In this document: one piece after another, positions 17,494 to 28,575 of the stretch
How the letters are laid out: every line of letters begins with the position of its first letter
Position numbering within the stretch: position 1 is the first letter of the stretch
Assembly: GCF_910593845.1 (NCBI RefSeq)
Contig: NZ_CAJVAS010000013.1
Location: 93,114 to 157,113, forward strand
Origin: Paenibacillus solanacearum
GTDB lineage: Bacteria; Bacillota; Bacilli; Paenibacillales; NBRC-103111
Reading direction: 5' to 3'
DNA: 64,000 nt
Notes under the pieces: generated by a model
Database searches by the model: none
Seen by the model: only the letters and a program-made list of their open reading frames with translations
What the model was told of the DNA's origin: nothing
Program-made: the position numbers and the translations under genes

Positions 17494-19080
17494 GTGAAGA
17501 TTCATATTGTAAAGAAGGGCGAATCCTTATACGAGATCGCGCAAAAGTATCACATCGAGCTCGATAAGCTGATTGCTGCCAACCCGCAAATCGCCGATCC
17601 GAATGTGATCGACGTTGGGATGAAGGTGAAAATACCTAACGAGGCCAAACCGGTGACGCCGCCGACCGACTACCTGTATAAACATACGGTCGTCCAAGGC
17701 GACTCGCTCTGGAAGCTCGGCAAAGCCTGGGGCGTTCCGCTTGCAGATATGGTGGCCGCCAACCCGCAGCTGAAAAATCCGAATGTGCTGATGACCGGCG
17801 ATATCGTATATATTCCTAAGCTGAAACCGGCAACGAATCCAAGCCCGCACGGGAACCCGGCAACCGGTCCGGCTGCCAGCCCGAAGGCAGACACGTCGCA
17901 AGTATTGCCGATCGAAGCGGCGCCGATCTCGGAGCTGCCGGAAACACCGGCGCAGGCCCCGACCGATGTGGCGCCGGTGATGGAGGCCCCGAACGTCCCG
18001 AACTTGCCGAATATGCCGAACATCCATCCTTTTCCGAACATCGAGTTCCCGGCCACCTCGCCGATGCCTGGACTTGAGGGCGTTCATCATGCAGAACCGA
18101 ATGAGAATATGAATCATCCGTTTCCGAATTGGGCGATCCACGAGCAGCCGGCCCAGCACCCGTTCCAGCAATTCCAGATGCCTGCGGTCGAAGCGATGAC
18201 ACATGAACAGCCATTCGGCAAAAGCAAGGAGAACGCTTGGGCACAGCCGGAGCTTCCGGGGATGCCGACAGCGGAAAGCATGCCCATGATGCAGAGCATG
18301 CCAATGATGCAGAACATGCCAAACATGTCGGCAATGCCTATGACGAATGCAGCGGAAATGCCCCATTTTGGACAGCAGCAAAGCGGATTCCCCATGTTTG
18401 GCCATCCGTCGGCAGGAGGAGACTGCGGCTGTGGAGGAGGTCCGGCGTTTCCGTATGCGGAACAGCCGTCGGTGATGCCCGCTATGATGCAGCCGAACGA
18501 ACCGTTTTATGCGATGCCGCATTCGTTTTCTCCGCATGCGATGCCGATGATGCCGAATATGGTCGAACCGATAGCCCACGGCCCCGGCTGCGGTTGCGGC
18601 GGCCATGCGCCTTCTTTTGGGGAGCATCCTGCCGTACTCCCGGCGATGGTGCAGCCGAACGAACCGTTCCTTGCACCGCAATCGTATTTTCCTCACCATA
18701 TGCCGATGATGCCTTATGTTGCTGAGCAGGCGGCATTCCCGGGCGCTTATCCGGCAGCCGGTGTTAGCGGTTTTCCGCATGAGCCGTTTTATCCCGGGCA
18801 TGTCTCTTCCCCATTCGGAATGCACATGCCGTGGAGCGGGAGCGAGAACGAAAACATCGGGGGTAAAGAGAAGGTCGCAGCCGCCAGCAAATCGCGCGGA
18901 GAGAAAGCTGAAATTACGCAAGTGAAGGAGCCGGCTTCTTCGAAGAAAAAGGCGCCCGCACGGAAAAACAAGCAAAGCTCGGCGCGCGCAGCCATCAGCA
19001 GCTTGATCGCGCGCAGCAATCGAAGAGCCGCGCAGGCTTCTACCCGTTCGAGCAAAGCTTCGCCCTGGTTGAACCAGTAA
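17494..19080 (+). CDS. safA: SafA-like spore coat morphogenetic protein with two LysM domains
   Basis: This 528-residue protein begins with two LysM domains (about residues 3-47, HIVKKGESLYEIAQKYHIEL, and 60-110, HTVVQGDSLWKLGKAWGV). A long low-complexity region rich in Pro, Met, His and Asn follows, then two cysteine-glycine modules (CGCGGG near residue 311, GCGCGGH near 366) that begin about 55-residue tandem repeats, and a very basic tail. SafA anchors the inner spore coat to the cortex through LysM. GTG 17494 is 6 bp after aggaggt; in-frame sequence upstream lacks a site. The gene position before the ruv cluster matches safA in Bacillus. Confidence 0.82.
   Translation: MKIHIVKKGESLYEIAQKYHIELDKLIAANPQIADPNVIDVGMKVKIPNEAKPVTPPTDYLYKHTVVQGDSLWKLGKAWGVPLADMVAANPQLKNPNVLMTGDIVYIPKLKPATNPSPHGNPATGPAASPKADTSQVLPIEAAPISELPETPAQAPTDVAPVMEAPNVPNLPNMPNIHPFPNIEFPATSPMPGLEGVHHAEPNENMNHPFPNWAIHEQPAQHPFQQFQMPAVEAMTHEQPFGKSKENAWAQPELPGMPTAESMPMMQSMPMMQNMPNMSAMPMTNAAEMPHFGQQQSGFPMFGHPSAGGDCGCGGGPAFPYAEQPSVMPAMMQPNEPFYAMPHSFSPHAMPMMPNMVEPIAHGPGCGCGGHAPSFGEHPAVLPAMVQPNEPFLAPQSYFPHHMPMMPYVAEQAAFPGAYPAAGVSGFPHEPFYPGHVSSPFGMHMPWSGSENENIGGKEKVAAASKSRGEKAEITQVKEPASSKKKAPARKNKQSSARAAISSLIARSNRRAAQASTRSSKASPWLNQ
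18421..18750 (+). repeat. Two-copy 55-residue repeat within safA
   Basis: Units starting near 18421 and 18588 each encode a CGCGG cluster, then P-A-(F/S)..EQP/EHP, VMPAM/VLPAM, QPNEPF and HAMPMMP/HHMPMMP. Within-protein duplication of about 165 bp. Confidence 0.8.
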
Positions 19081-19134
19081 TCGGACGCCGCGGCAGCAGC
19101 AGGAATCATCGCATCGCCGCAGCAACAGGCTGTA

Positions 19135-19187
19135 ACAAAAATGAGCGCTTCGCCACGACCCGTCGTGGAAAGAAGCGCTCATTTTGT
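19135..19187. terminator. Bidirectional terminator between safA and lepB
   Basis: The long inverted repeat acaaaaatgagcgctt / aagcgctcattttgt encloses ccacgac/gtcgtgg. It lies between two genes that converge on it. Confidence 0.8.
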
Positions 19188-19318
19188 ATGAAGAGACCGT
19201 AGTGGAATTTCGGCATGCGACCGAAAGGATGTGTTTCATCGTAGAGAATCAATCGATTCGAGCAGCGGCGATGCGCTGAATGGCTTCACGAAGCGAACAA
19301 TGATCGCTTGCCGTACGG

Positions 19319-19867
19319 TTACAGCTTGATCCCCAGCACGTGATCGAGCGGGACGAAGCCGATATCCCGGCTGTCTTTGCTGTGGTTACGGTTGTCTCCC
19401 ATAACGAACAAGGAATCTTCGGGCACCGTCCATTTGCGCTCAGCGGCAGGCTGCATCGTTTCATTGATATACGGCTCATCCAGCGGCTGTCCGTTGCGAT
19501 ACACCTTTTGCTCTTTCAGCTCGATGACATCGCCGGGCTTGCCAATGACCCGTTTGACGTACATGTTCTCATCCTGTACGCCGCGCATCAATTCCAGTAG
19601 CGGATGCTCGAGCACATCATCCTTGAACGAGCGCGGACGTTCCACACGGCTGTCAATGATGACGATATCCCCGTACTTCGGTTCATACCCGAACGTATGC
19701 GATAGCTTGGATACATAGATGCGCTGTTCGTTATGCAGGGACGGATCCATTGAATGGCCGAGCACCTTAGTCGGTTGAAAGACGAACAGACCGATGAGAA
19801 GCGTCAGAACGAAGGCAATGGCGATCGAGCTAACCCATGCCCAGATCTCTTTTACGATAGATTGCAC
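19319..19867 (-). CDS. lepB: Signal peptidase I
   Basis: This 182-residue type I signal peptidase has one N-terminal membrane anchor (WVSSIAIAFVLTLLIGLFVF), the catalytic serine motif GHSMDPSL (Ser about residue 41) and the catalytic lysine in YVKRVIGKPGD (about 104), then GDNRNHSKDSRDIG. It removes signal peptides on the outer face of the membrane. GTG 19867 is chosen since aaggaagg lies 6 bp upstream. The gene is read opposite to its neighbours and has its own promoter. Confidence 0.94.
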   Translation of the reverse strand: MQSIVKEIWAWVSSIAIAFVLTLLIGLFVFQPTKVLGHSMDPSLHNEQRIYVSKLSHTFGYEPKYGDIVIIDSRVERPRSFKDDVLEHPLLELMRGVQDENMYVKRVIGKPGDVIELKEQKVYRNGQPLDEPYINETMQPAAERKWTVPEDSLFVMGDNRNHSKDSRDIGFVPLDHVLGIKL

Positions 19868-19912
19868 AAGGATCCTTCCTTTCCGGGAAAATGAGACGGT
19901 CGTAATCAGTCT

Positions 19913-19941
19913 AGTATACATGCAATCGGTATAAACGTCGA
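19913..19941 (-). promoter_or_regulatory. Promoter of lepB
   Basis: On the minus strand TCGACG, a 17-bp spacer and TATACT (19918-19913), about 40 bp before the lepB start. Confidence 0.55.
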
Positions 19942-20094
19942 TCCCAATGGGAAAAATAGTAAGAAAAATGGTATCGTTTCCGTATCCGACAACAGACGCG
20001 ACAAGCGCTTCGGGTGTGGAACGGTGAATACCGCAAGGCCGAAGCCGGCCGAAGGGAAGACAATCAGGCAGTAACTTAAAGAGGGGATCGCCAT

Positions 20095-20799
20095 ATGCTG
20101 CTCAGCTTCTGGAATCAAATGAAGAAACAATTGAAAAAAAAGCTGCGATGGAAACGCCGCTGGCTAAATTTGGCCGCCGTACTGCTTTTGGCGGGTGTGG
20201 CCGCGACTTGGATTTGGCTGGCTAGAGACAAGGAAACGGGGCCGAACGCATGGAATTTGCAGGAGCAAAGCGTTTTTGGCCGCAGTATGGCTAAGCCACC
20301 GGAGCAGCTGGAGAAAGATGTGATGACGATGATTAACGCCATCGACGGACAGCGCGAAGTGTTTGCCAAAAAGTCTTATGTGTGCGGTGAAGAGCTGCAG
20401 TTGATCGGTTACATGGGCGCCGGAGATATTTTGGCTTATTACAAGGAGCATCCGGCAGTATCGGTCAGTTTGGTAGACGGCAGCAAAGTGTATTTTACGG
20501 AAAAAGTGGACGACCTGTCGCCTCGATGCAAGGAAAATGCGTATTTCGGTCTGGACGCCGGGGGCAATTTGTCTTTATTCGAAGGCATACCGGGAGCCAG
20601 CGGTACCAGCGTCATCCGAACGTTCTTCCAGCTCAATATCGAGTACCTGGAGAGCAGCTTGCCTCGCGAGACGGTGAAACAGTTGTACCGCGGCATCCGG
20701 GTAACCGATCTGGCCGATTACAACAGCGTGCTGTCGACGCTGAGCGATTTTGCCGTAGAAGAAACGGAAAAGGTCATGCAGACGACGCAGCAGCCATAA
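20095..20799 (+). CDS. bofC: BofC-like sigma-K checkpoint protein
   Basis: This 234-residue protein has a basic N-terminus, one membrane or signal segment (LNLAAVLLLAGVAATWIWLA, about residues 23-42) and the BofC pattern KSYVCGEELQLIGYM (about 98-112) followed by a C-terminal BofC domain. BofC is a forespore-secreted inhibitor of the SpoIVB protease that triggers SpoIVFB. The position just before the ruv genes is as in Bacillus. The ATG at 20095 follows agagggg. It probably works on the same checkpoint as spoIVFA/spoIVFB at the left of the window. Confidence 0.83.
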   Translation: MLLSFWNQMKKQLKKKLRWKRRWLNLAAVLLLAGVAATWIWLARDKETGPNAWNLQEQSVFGRSMAKPPEQLEKDVMTMINAIDGQREVFAKKSYVCGEELQLIGYMGAGDILAYYKEHPAVSVSLVDGSKVYFTEKVDDLSPRCKENAYFGLDAGGNLSLFEGIPGASGTSVIRTFFQLNIEYLESSLPRETVKQLYRGIRVTDLADYNSVLSTLSDFAVEETEKVMQTTQQP

Positions 20800-20810
20800 A
20801 GAAAAGCTGA

Positions 20811-20881
20811 AAAACAGTCAACCTCAAGAAGGATCGCCCCGGATGCGTATCGGGGAACTTCAGGAGGTGGCTGTTTTTTTA
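20811..20881 (+). terminator. Terminator after bofC
   Basis: aaaacagtcaacctc pairs with gaggtggctgtttt, with an inner ccccg/cggggaa hairpin and a seven-T tail. Confidence 0.8.
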
Positions 20882-20953
20882 TTTGCGGCAATAAATCGCG
20901 AGCCTATCCCCTTATGAGGCCGCTCAGGCCGGACAGCCTAGGGAAACTAGGCC

Positions 20954-20982
20954 GTGTCACAGGAGCGAATATCTGGTATAAT
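20954..20982 (+). promoter_or_regulatory. Promoter of ruvC-ruvA-ruvB
   Basis: GTGTCA (4 of 6 to TTGACA), a 17-bp spacer and an extended -10 TGGTATAAT ending at 20982, 78 bp before ruvC. Confidence 0.65.
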
Positions 20983-21060
20983 GACAAGGAATACATATGT
21001 TCGGTTTTTTGCAGGGAACCGGTACAGACGAAGGAAGCAAATAACGAAAGGCGTGCAGGT

Positions 21061-21564
21061 ATGCGGATATTGGGCATCGACCCGGGGATTGCGATCGTCG
21101 GGTTCGGTTTTATCGATAAGCAGGGGCATAAGCTCGTGCCGGTGCAGTACGGTTCCATTCAAACCGAGGCGCATACGGCGGAAGCTTTGCGGCTGAAGCA
21201 AGTATACGAAGCCATGGTCCAATTGCTTGACAAATACAAGCCGGACGCGGTGGCGATCGAGAAGCTGTTTTTTAATCGAAACGTGACGACGGCGCTGACG
21301 GTAGGCCAAGCCAGAGGCGTATTGATGCTGGCCGCCGAGCAAAAAGGGCTGCCGATCGCCGAATATACGCCGCTTCAGGTCAAGCAGGCGATCGTAGGCT
21401 ACGGGAAAGCCGAGAAAAAACAGGTGCAGGAGATGGTGCGGATGTTCCTGCACTTATCCGCCGTGCCGAAGCCGGACGACGTGGCCGACGCGCTGGCGAT
21501 TGCCATATGTCATGCGCATTCGTCCGCACTTCAACAAAAAATAAACGAGGTAAACAAGCGATGA
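21061..21564 (+). CDS. ruvC: Holliday junction resolvase RuvC
   Basis: This 167-residue endonuclease cuts Holliday junctions with RuvAB. The RNase H fold acidic residues are visible: Asp7 in GIDPGIAIVGFG, Glu in AIEKLFF (about residue 67) and the C-terminal Asp pair in KPDDVADALAIA (about 139-145). ATG 21061 is chosen because upstream in-frame codons overlap the predicted promoter. Bacillus subtilis lacks ruvC and uses RecU, so its presence here is a Paenibacillaceae trait. The stop overlaps ruvA by 4 bp. Confidence 0.95.
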   Translation: MRILGIDPGIAIVGFGFIDKQGHKLVPVQYGSIQTEAHTAEALRLKQVYEAMVQLLDKYKPDAVAIEKLFFNRNVTTALTVGQARGVLMLAAEQKGLPIAEYTPLQVKQAIVGYGKAEKKQVQEMVRMFLHLSAVPKPDDVADALAIAICHAHSSALQQKINEVNKR

Positions 21565-22205
21565 TCGATTTTTTGAGAGGAACCGTCGCGCATCGGGAGA
21601 CGGAGTACGTCGTGCTGGACGTGAGGGGCGTAGGCTACCGCGTCTTTTGCGCCAACCCGTTCGCAGTGCTCCCGAAGGACGGGAAAGACGGCGAAGTGAC
21701 ATTATATATTCATTATCATGTCCGGGAGGACGCTCATCTGCTGTTCGGCTTCACAACGCGGGAGGAGCAGTCGTTATTCCGCATGCTGCTGGACGTAAAC
21801 GGCATCGGCCCGAAAGTGGCGATCGGCGTACTGGCCGGCGGAAAGCCGGAGGTGATTGCCTCGGCAATCCGGCAGGAGAACTTATCCTTTTTGACGAAGC
21901 TGCCGGGTATCGGCAAAAAGACGGCGCAGCGGATGGTGCTCGATCTGAAGGATAAGCTCGGAGCGCTTTCTGCTGCGGATGATGCGGTCGGCCTGTTCGC
22001 AGTAGGCGTGGAGGTCGCTGCCGCATCGAATGGCGGAACGGCATGGGCGGAGGCGAAGGCGGCGCTCATGGCGCTCGGCTATACGGAAGCGGAGGCCGAC
22101 AGGGCCGGCCAATCGGTCAAGCCGAAGCTCAAGGGCGACGAAACGACGGATGCCGTGACGAAGCTTGCGCTCAAGGCGTTGTTCCAAGAGTCGCAAATGA
22201 AATAA
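21561..22205 (+). CDS. ruvA: Holliday junction branch migration protein RuvA
   Basis: This 214-residue protein has the N-terminal OB fold (MIDFLRGTVAHRETEYVVLD), central helix-hairpin-helix DNA-binding motifs (VNGIGPKVAIGVL and LPGIGKKTAQRMVLDLKDK) and the small C-terminal domain III that touches RuvB. It loads RuvB on junctions as a tetramer. The ATG overlaps the ruvC stop and follows cgaggta. Confidence 0.97.
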   Translation: MIDFLRGTVAHRETEYVVLDVRGVGYRVFCANPFAVLPKDGKDGEVTLYIHYHVREDAHLLFGFTTREEQSLFRMLLDVNGIGPKVAIGVLAGGKPEVIASAIRQENLSFLTKLPGIGKKTAQRMVLDLKDKLGALSAADDAVGLFAVGVEVAAASNGGTAWAEAKAALMALGYTEAEADRAGQSVKPKLKGDETTDAVTKLALKALFQESQMK

Positions 22206-22267
22206 CGCTTCGACGGTTGTCAAGAGCAACGGATTTGGCGGGATAGAGGAAGGAGCTGCGGCACAGC

Positions 22268-23272
22268 ATGGAAGACCGTATTATTTCGGCTCATCTGATG
22301 ATGGAGGATCAGCAGATGGAGTTCAGCCTGCGCCCCCGTTATTTGGCCGAGTACATCGGGCAGAAGCAGGCGAAGGATAATTTGAAAATTTACATCGAGG
22401 CGGCCAAAATGCGCAACGAGGCGCTTGATCATGTGCTGCTGTACGGGCCCCCGGGACTGGGCAAGACGACGCTCTCGAACATTATCGCCAATGAGCTTGG
22501 CGTCAATTTGCGCACGACGTCGGGGCCGGCCATCGAGCGGCCGGGCGATTTGGCGGCGATTTTGACGAACTTGCAGGAAAACGACGTGCTGTTCATCGAC
22601 GAAATTCACCGGCTGCACCGGACGGTGGAAGAAGTGCTGTATCCGGCGATGGAAGATTATGCGCTGGACATTATTATCGGCAAAGGGCCGAGCGCGCGCT
22701 CGGTACGGCTCGATCTGCCGCCGTTTACGCTGATCGGAGCGACGACGCGGGCGGGGCTGCTGTCGGCGCCGCTGCGCGACCGTTTCGGCGTCGTCAGCCG
22801 TCTGGAGTATTACACGGTCGACGAGCTTGCGTATATCGTCAGCCGGACGGCCGATTTATTGCAGGTGCAGATCGTCGGGGAAGCATCCCGCGAGATCGGG
22901 ATGCGTTCGCGCGGGACGCCGCGGATTGCCAACCGGCTGCTGAAGCGGGTGCGCGATTTCGCGCAGGTGAAGGGCGACGGCATCATTACGGTAGACATCG
23001 CCCGCGCCGCACTGATCAGCATTCAGGTCGATCCGCTCGGACTCGACGAGATCGATCACAAGATGCTGCGCGCCATTATTCTCAGTTTTCAGGGCGGGCC
23101 GGTCGGGCTGGATACGATTGCCGCGTCGATCGGGGAAGAAAGCCAAACGATTGAGGATGTATATGAGCCATACTTGCTGCAAATCGGATTTTTGCAGCGC
23201 ACGCCGCGCGGACGCATGATTACAGCCGCGGCCTGCAAGCATCTTGGTCTGCCGATGCCGAGCCGTTCGTAA
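22268..23272 (+). CDS. ruvB: Holliday junction branch migration ATPase RuvB
   Basis: This 334-residue AAA+ motor has Walker [11 protein letters not shown] (about residues 58-67), Walker B FIDEIHR (about 109-115), sensor 1 [18 protein letters not shown] and a winged-helix C-terminus (RTPRGRM). It drives branch migration with RuvA. The start lies about 12 bp after aaggag. It closes the ruvCAB unit and is followed by the SpoIID-like gene. Confidence 0.98.
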   Translation: MEDRIISAHLMMEDQQMEFSLRPRYLAEYIGQKQAKDNLKIYIEAAKMRNEALDHVLLYGPPGLGKTTLSNIIANELGVNLRTTSGPAIERPGDLAAILTNLQENDVLFIDEIHRLHRTVEEVLYPAMEDYALDIIIGKGPSARSVRLDLPPFTLIGATTRAGLLSAPLRDRFGVVSRLEYYTVDELAYIVSRTADLLQVQIVGEASREIGMRSRGTPRIANRLLKRVRDFAQVKGDGIITVDIARAALISIQVDPLGLDEIDHKMLRAIILSFQGGPVGLDTIAASIGEESQTIEDVYEPYLLQIGFLQRTPRGRMITAAACKHLGLPMPSRS

Positions 23273-23330
23273 GGGCAGCTAGGCGGGAGGCAAAGGCCGC
23301 AACAGTCTTCAAGGAGAGGGGAATCCGCAA

Positions 23331-25466
23331 GTGATGAAAGGAATAGGACGGCGCTTTACGGGACGAGGCGCCGTCCGCACGTTGACTTATGCCGCCGGAA
23401 TCGGCGTGAAGGCTGTACTGCTCGCCGGTCTGCTGCTATCCGGCGGATCGTACGGCACGGCGCAGGCGGCTATGCCGAAGCTGGAGCAGATCCGCGTCGC
23501 TCTGTTCATCGACGCGGGCAAGTACAAGGACACGGCGTCCGCGGTTACGCTGTCCTCGGGCGCCGGGCTGACGCTCAGCCTGCGGGGCTCGGGCGGCGCC
23601 GTGCATACGGCCGCGGCGAAGGAGCCGGTCCGTGTATACGCGGACGGCTACTACGCGCAGCTACCGGATACGGCGGATGCCGCCCAGGCGAAGGCGCAGG
23701 CGCAGAAGCTGGCCGCGGCCGGCAAGGATGCCGGCGTCGTGCAGCGCACGAAGCGGGGCCAGCCGGCCTATCAAGTCTACCTTGGTCCGTATCCGACCAA
23801 GGAAGCGGCGTCCGCCGCGGCGGCTTCGCAAGCCGGAGCGGTGCTAACCGGCCCGCTGCGGCTGAGCGCGGGCTCGTATGCGAGCGCCGCGGAGGCGCAG
23901 ACGCAGGCGGCTGCGATCGCGCAGGCCGGCTTCGACGCCGACGTGGCGCAGCTGACCGCCGGCAGCGCGGGGGCACCCGCGTACGCCGTGCTGGTTGGCG
24001 GCGGCGCGGACGCAGCCGCGTTGCAAGGGCAGCGCGCGCAGTTGGCCGCCGCGCTGCCCGGCGTAGCGCTGACGCCGGTGGACGCCGCGCAGCAGGGCTA
24101 CGTGCTGCAGCGCAGCGAGCTAGCGGTCAGCGGCAGCGCCGCGGATGCGGCCCGTGCCTTCGTATTCGGCGGCCCGATCAAGCTGTGGGCCGTCCCGGCG
24201 GCTGCCGATGGCTCCGCTGCAGGCGGCATCGCCGTCCGCGAGCGGGACGGCCGGACGTATCGCGGCGGCATCGAGCTAACGCAGCTGAACGGGAAGCTCG
24301 CCGTCATCAACGAGCTTCCGCTGGAAGATTACTTATATTCGGTCGTCGGCTCCGAATTGACCAAAGACTGGCCCTTGGAGGCGTTGAAGGCGCAGGCGGT
24401 CGCCGCCCGCACCTATGCGCTCAAGCAGGGCGCCAAATACCAGATCGCGCACGTGGCCGACTCGACGATCGACCAAGTGTACAAGGGGCTCACGGCGGAA
24501 TTTCCCGCCGCGCTCCAAGCGGTGCAGGCGACGCAAGGCGAAGTGCTGCTGTATAAAAATGCGCTGATCGATCCGCTCTTTTATTCCAACGCAGGCGGGA
24601 AAACCGCCGAGTCGACGGAAGTGTGGGGGAACAAGGTCGAATATTTGAAGAGCGTCCCTTCCCCCGACGAAGGCGCCGATACTGGCAAGAAGCCATGGTA
24701 TCGCATCGTTTTGCCGAACGGCGCTACCGGTTATATTCACTCCGATTATGCGCGAGCGACCGGGCAATCGAATCCGGCCGGCTTGCCGTTCTATGTGTCG
24801 ACCGGCACCGACGTCAGCGTGCGGCCCGCGCCTTACGTAGATAATGCGGCGAACCCGGCGCTCTTCAAGGTCAACATCGGGGATCGCTTCGTTGTTATCG
24901 ACGAAGTCAAAGAATCGAACGCCTACGCATGGGTGCGCGGACCGTATGACCCGGCGAAGCTGAGGGACAAGCTGGCCGGCGCGCTGCCGGCAGGCGCTGG
25001 CGCAGCCTCGATCGACAAGCTGGAAATATCGAAGCGCGGCCCTTCCGGCCGGGTGCTCGAAGTCACCGCGAACGGGCAGCCGCTGAAGGCCGCTTATCCG
25101 GATGCGCTTCGCACCTTGCTGGGCGGACTGCCGAGCAACCTGTTTGAAATTGAAGATACGGGACGGTATACTATATTGGGTACGGACGGGATCACCCGCA
25201 ATCAGTCGGCCTCGTCCACGCCGTTGTACGTAGCTTCGGGCTCCGGCCCGGCGGTGCAGCAGAAGGAGCCTCAGCTGTTTGTGATGGACGCCGGCGGCAG
25301 CGTACGATTGGTTACGAAGAACCAGCAATATATATTTAGAGGCACCGGTCTTGGCCACGGTCTCGGCATGTCCCAGTGGGGGGCTCGAGGGTACGCGGAG
25401 CTCGGTTACGATTATCAAAAAATACTGCAGACCTACTATGTAGGGGTCTCGGTCGTTAAGGGATGA
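23331..25466 (+). CDS. SpoIID/LytB domain protein with SPOR-like repeats
   Basis: This 711-residue exported protein has a signal peptide (residues about 1-47, ending AQAA). An alanine-rich region (about 60-240) with two SPOR-like modules ([12 protein letters not shown]... and [16 protein letters not shown]...) follows, then a SpoIID domain (about 312-460: [32 protein letters not shown]), an SH3-like insert and the closing motif [18 protein letters not shown]. SpoIID is a lytic transglycosylase needed for engulfment. This protein is about twice the length of B. subtilis SpoIID, so it may be a relative rather than SpoIID itself. DNA of 23470-24300 is markedly GC-rich. Confidence 0.85.
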   Translation: MMKGIGRRFTGRGAVRTLTYAAGIGVKAVLLAGLLLSGGSYGTAQAAMPKLEQIRVALFIDAGKYKDTASAVTLSSGAGLTLSLRGSGGAVHTAAAKEPVRVYADGYYAQLPDTADAAQAKAQAQKLAAAGKDAGVVQRTKRGQPAYQVYLGPYPTKEAASAAAASQAGAVLTGPLRLSAGSYASAAEAQTQAAAIAQAGFDADVAQLTAGSAGAPAYAVLVGGGADAAALQGQRAQLAAALPGVALTPVDAAQQGYVLQRSELAVSGSAADAARAFVFGGPIKLWAVPAAADGSAAGGIAVRERDGRTYRGGIELTQLNGKLAVINELPLEDYLYSVVGSELTKDWPLEALKAQAVAARTYALKQGAKYQIAHVADSTIDQVYKGLTAEFPAALQAVQATQGEVLLYKNALIDPLFYSNAGGKTAESTEVWGNKVEYLKSVPSPDEGADTGKKPWYRIVLPNGATGYIHSDYARATGQSNPAGLPFYVSTGTDVSVRPAPYVDNAANPALFKVNIGDRFVVIDEVKESNAYAWVRGPYDPAKLRDKLAGALPAGAGAASIDKLEISKRGPSGRVLEVTANGQPLKAAYPDALRTLLGGLPSNLFEIEDTGRYTILGTDGITRNQSASSTPLYVASGSGPAVQQKEPQLFVMDAGGSVRLVTKNQQYIFRGTGLGHGLGMSQWGARGYAELGYDYQKILQTYYVGVSVVKG

Positions 25467-25476
25467 AGCCAACATT

Positions 25477-26541
25477 ATGCAAGTCGACTTGTTCGATTAC
25501 CATTTGCCCGAATCGCTCATTGCCCAGACACCGCTAGCGGAGCGCACCGCTTCGCGGCTCATGACGCTGGACAAACGAACGGGTCAAATCGGTCATCATA
25601 CGTTTGAACAACTGGAACAATATATTCAAGCCGGGGATGTGCTCGTGTTGAACGATACACGGGTCATTCCAGCCCGGCTTTTTGGCGTGAAGGCGGATAC
25701 CGGAGCCAAGGCCGAGGTGCTGCTGCTCAAGCAGCTGGAAGGAGACCGCTGGGAAGTGCTCGTGCGTCCGGCGAAGCGGCTTAAGACGGGAGCCGTGCTC
25801 CATTTTGGCGCCGAAGCGGAACAATCGGATGGCTCCGCTCCTTCCGGACAACCGCTGCTGACGGCGACGGTAGAAGAGGAAGGCGAGATGGGCGGGCGTG
25901 TGCTTCGCTTCCATTATAAAGGCATTTTCAATGAAGTGCTGGACCGGCTCGGTACGATGCCGCTGCCTCCTTATATTAAAGAACAGCTTGAAGATCGGGA
26001 GCGGTATCAAACCGTATATGCCCGGCATGAAGGATCGGCCGCGGCGCCGACGGCAGGCCTTCACTTCACGAAGGAATATTTGCATAAGCTGGAACAAAAA
26101 GGTGTACAATTAGCTTATGTTACCCTGCATGTCGGTCTGGGCACGTTCCGGCCGGTATCGGCGGAAACTGTGGAAGCGCATGAGATGCATGAAGAATTTT
26201 ATGAGGTTACGGATGAAACCGCAGCGCTCGTCAATCGTATCAAACAACAGGGCGGCCGTGTGATTGCGGTCGGAACGACATCGGCGCGTACGCTGGAGAC
26301 GGCGGCCGACGAGAACGGCATGCTGCGTGCGGGCCGCGGATGGACGGGCATCTTTATTTACCCGGGCTACCGATTCCGCATCGTCGAGGCGCTGCTGACC
26401 AATTTCCATCTGCCGCAATCGACGCTGCTGATGCTGATCAGCGCGCTGGCCGGACGCGAGCATGTGCTTGCGGCTTATAACGAAGCGGTGCGCCGCGAAT
26501 ACCGCTTCTTCAGCTTTGGCGATGCGATGTTTATTCATTGA
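25477..26541 (+). CDS. queA: S-adenosylmethionine:tRNA ribosyltransferase-isomerase
   Basis: This 354-residue enzyme adds the epoxycyclopentanediol moiety to preQ1 in tRNA, the step after Tgt in queuosine synthesis. Family blocks are [20 protein letters not shown] at the start, [29 protein letters not shown] and [18 protein letters not shown] near the end. The length is typical. It starts 10 bp after the SpoIID-like gene and is followed by tgt after 35 bp, the common queA-tgt-yajC order. Confidence 0.97.
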   Translation: MQVDLFDYHLPESLIAQTPLAERTASRLMTLDKRTGQIGHHTFEQLEQYIQAGDVLVLNDTRVIPARLFGVKADTGAKAEVLLLKQLEGDRWEVLVRPAKRLKTGAVLHFGAEAEQSDGSAPSGQPLLTATVEEEGEMGGRVLRFHYKGIFNEVLDRLGTMPLPPYIKEQLEDRERYQTVYARHEGSAAAPTAGLHFTKEYLHKLEQKGVQLAYVTLHVGLGTFRPVSAETVEAHEMHEEFYEVTDETAALVNRIKQQGGRVIAVGTTSARTLETAADENGMLRAGRGWTGIFIYPGYRFRIVEALLTNFHLPQSTLLMLISALAGREHVLAAYNEAVRREYRFFSFGDAMFIH

Positions 26542-26573
26542 AGCGGCTGTGAACGGATAGGGAGAAGGATTAA

Positions 26574-27710
<1,137 letters not shown>

Positions 27711-27788
27711 CCGCGGCGGAGCGCTCCTGTCGGAGCCGCTCGGCTGCATACATAACGATTTTAGTAAATGGAGAAGGGGGTAGATTGC

Positions 27789-28136
27789 ATGTGGTTAGCA
27801 GCTGACCCGGCGGCACAGCCGTCCGGCGTGGAATCGATGCTTGTCACTTACGGTCCGCTTGTACTGATGTTCGTTGTTCTGTATTTCCTACTGATTCGTC
27901 CTCAACAGAAGCGTCAAAAGACGCGCGGCATGATGCTCTCCAATTTGAAAAAAGGGGACAAGGTCGTGACGATCGGCGGGATGCACGGGACGATTCTCGA
28001 GCTGACAGACGATAGCGTCGTTCTTCGCGTAAACGATGTAACGAAGCTGACGTTCGATCGCTCCGCCATCAATTCCGTGACCAGCGTTTCGCAAGCGGAA
28101 GAGAAGAAGGAAGACAAGAAAGACGAGAAGAAATAA
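27789..28136 (+). CDS. yajC: Preprotein translocase accessory subunit YajC
   Basis: This 115-residue single-pass membrane protein has the hydrophobic segment GPLVLMFVVLYFLLI followed by RPQQKRQK, the YajC signature, a small cytoplasmic domain (KKGDKVVTIGGMHGTI) and a very charged Lys/Glu tail. YajC associates with SecDF. ATG 27789 is used because the ribosome binding site ggagaagggggtag lies directly before it; an ATG at 27768 would place that site inside the gene. Confidence 0.95.
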   Translation: MWLAADPAAQPSGVESMLVTYGPLVLMFVVLYFLLIRPQQKRQKTRGMMLSNLKKGDKVVTIGGMHGTILELTDDSVVLRVNDVTKLTFDRSAINSVTSVSQAEEKKEDKKDEKK

Positions 28137-28158
28137 GGCATAAGCAGTCGCGCATGCC

Positions 28159-28201
28159 AAAAAAAGCGAGGCCCGGATTCGTCCGTGGCACTCGCTTTTT
28201 T
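28159..28201. terminator. Bidirectional terminator between yajC and the TIGR04086-type gene
   Basis: aaaaaaagcgag pairs with ctcgctttttt. It sits between two converging genes. Confidence 0.85.
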
Positions 28202-28215
28202 CATGTGGCATGATG

Positions 28216-28575
28216 CTATTTTTTCATGTTGACGCCGATCATGCCTCCGAGCGCACCTGCGGCAAAGGCAACGCCGGTCAAAATCATCAGCTCTTTCGTT
28301 AGTCCGGCATCATACGCCAAAAAGCCGATGATCCAGACGATGACCGAATAGATGATGCCCAGCAGGCCGCCGTGATACCAGCCTTTGCTGCCGCCGCGCC
28401 TGCCCGACGAGATGCCGCCGATGAACATGGCAACGCCATGGATGAACAGAGCCGAGCCCAGCCACGAGCTTTCCGGCACATTCGTTCCGAGCATGATCAG
28501 GGAAGCCAGCAGCGTGCCCATCAGCATAAACAGTCCCGCGTACATCAAACCGGAAAACAAAGGAGAACTTTTCAC
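28216..28575 (-). CDS. TIGR04086 family small membrane protein (YrzE-like)
   Basis: This 119-residue protein has four predicted membrane segments (GLMYAGLFMLMGTLLASLIML; ALFIHGVAMFIGGI; LLGIIYSVIVWIIGFLAY; a glycine-rich last helix). The SSGRRGGSKGWYHGGLLG loop fits the TIGR04086/YrzE family found after yajC in many Bacilli. No function is known. GTG 28575 lies 9 bp after ggagg; ATG 28581 would be only 3 bp away. It is read toward yajC. Confidence 0.75.
   Translation of the reverse strand: MKSSPLFSGLMYAGLFMLMGTLLASLIMLGTNVPESSWLGSALFIHGVAMFIGGISSGRRGGSKGWYHGGLLGIIYSVIVWIIGFLAYDAGLTKELMILTGVAFAAGALGGMIGVNMKK

Noticed and set aside
17527..19239. 570-codon open frame on the minus strand opposite safA
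   Set aside because: It is the antisense of a strongly supported LysM protein; the frame is open because of GC-rich codon bias and its product is a His/Arg-rich low-complexity sequence without a ribosome binding site.
20914..21060. 49-codon upstream extension of ruvC
   Set aside because: It would place the start ahead of a good promoter, and RuvC proteins begin at the MRILGIDPG segment.
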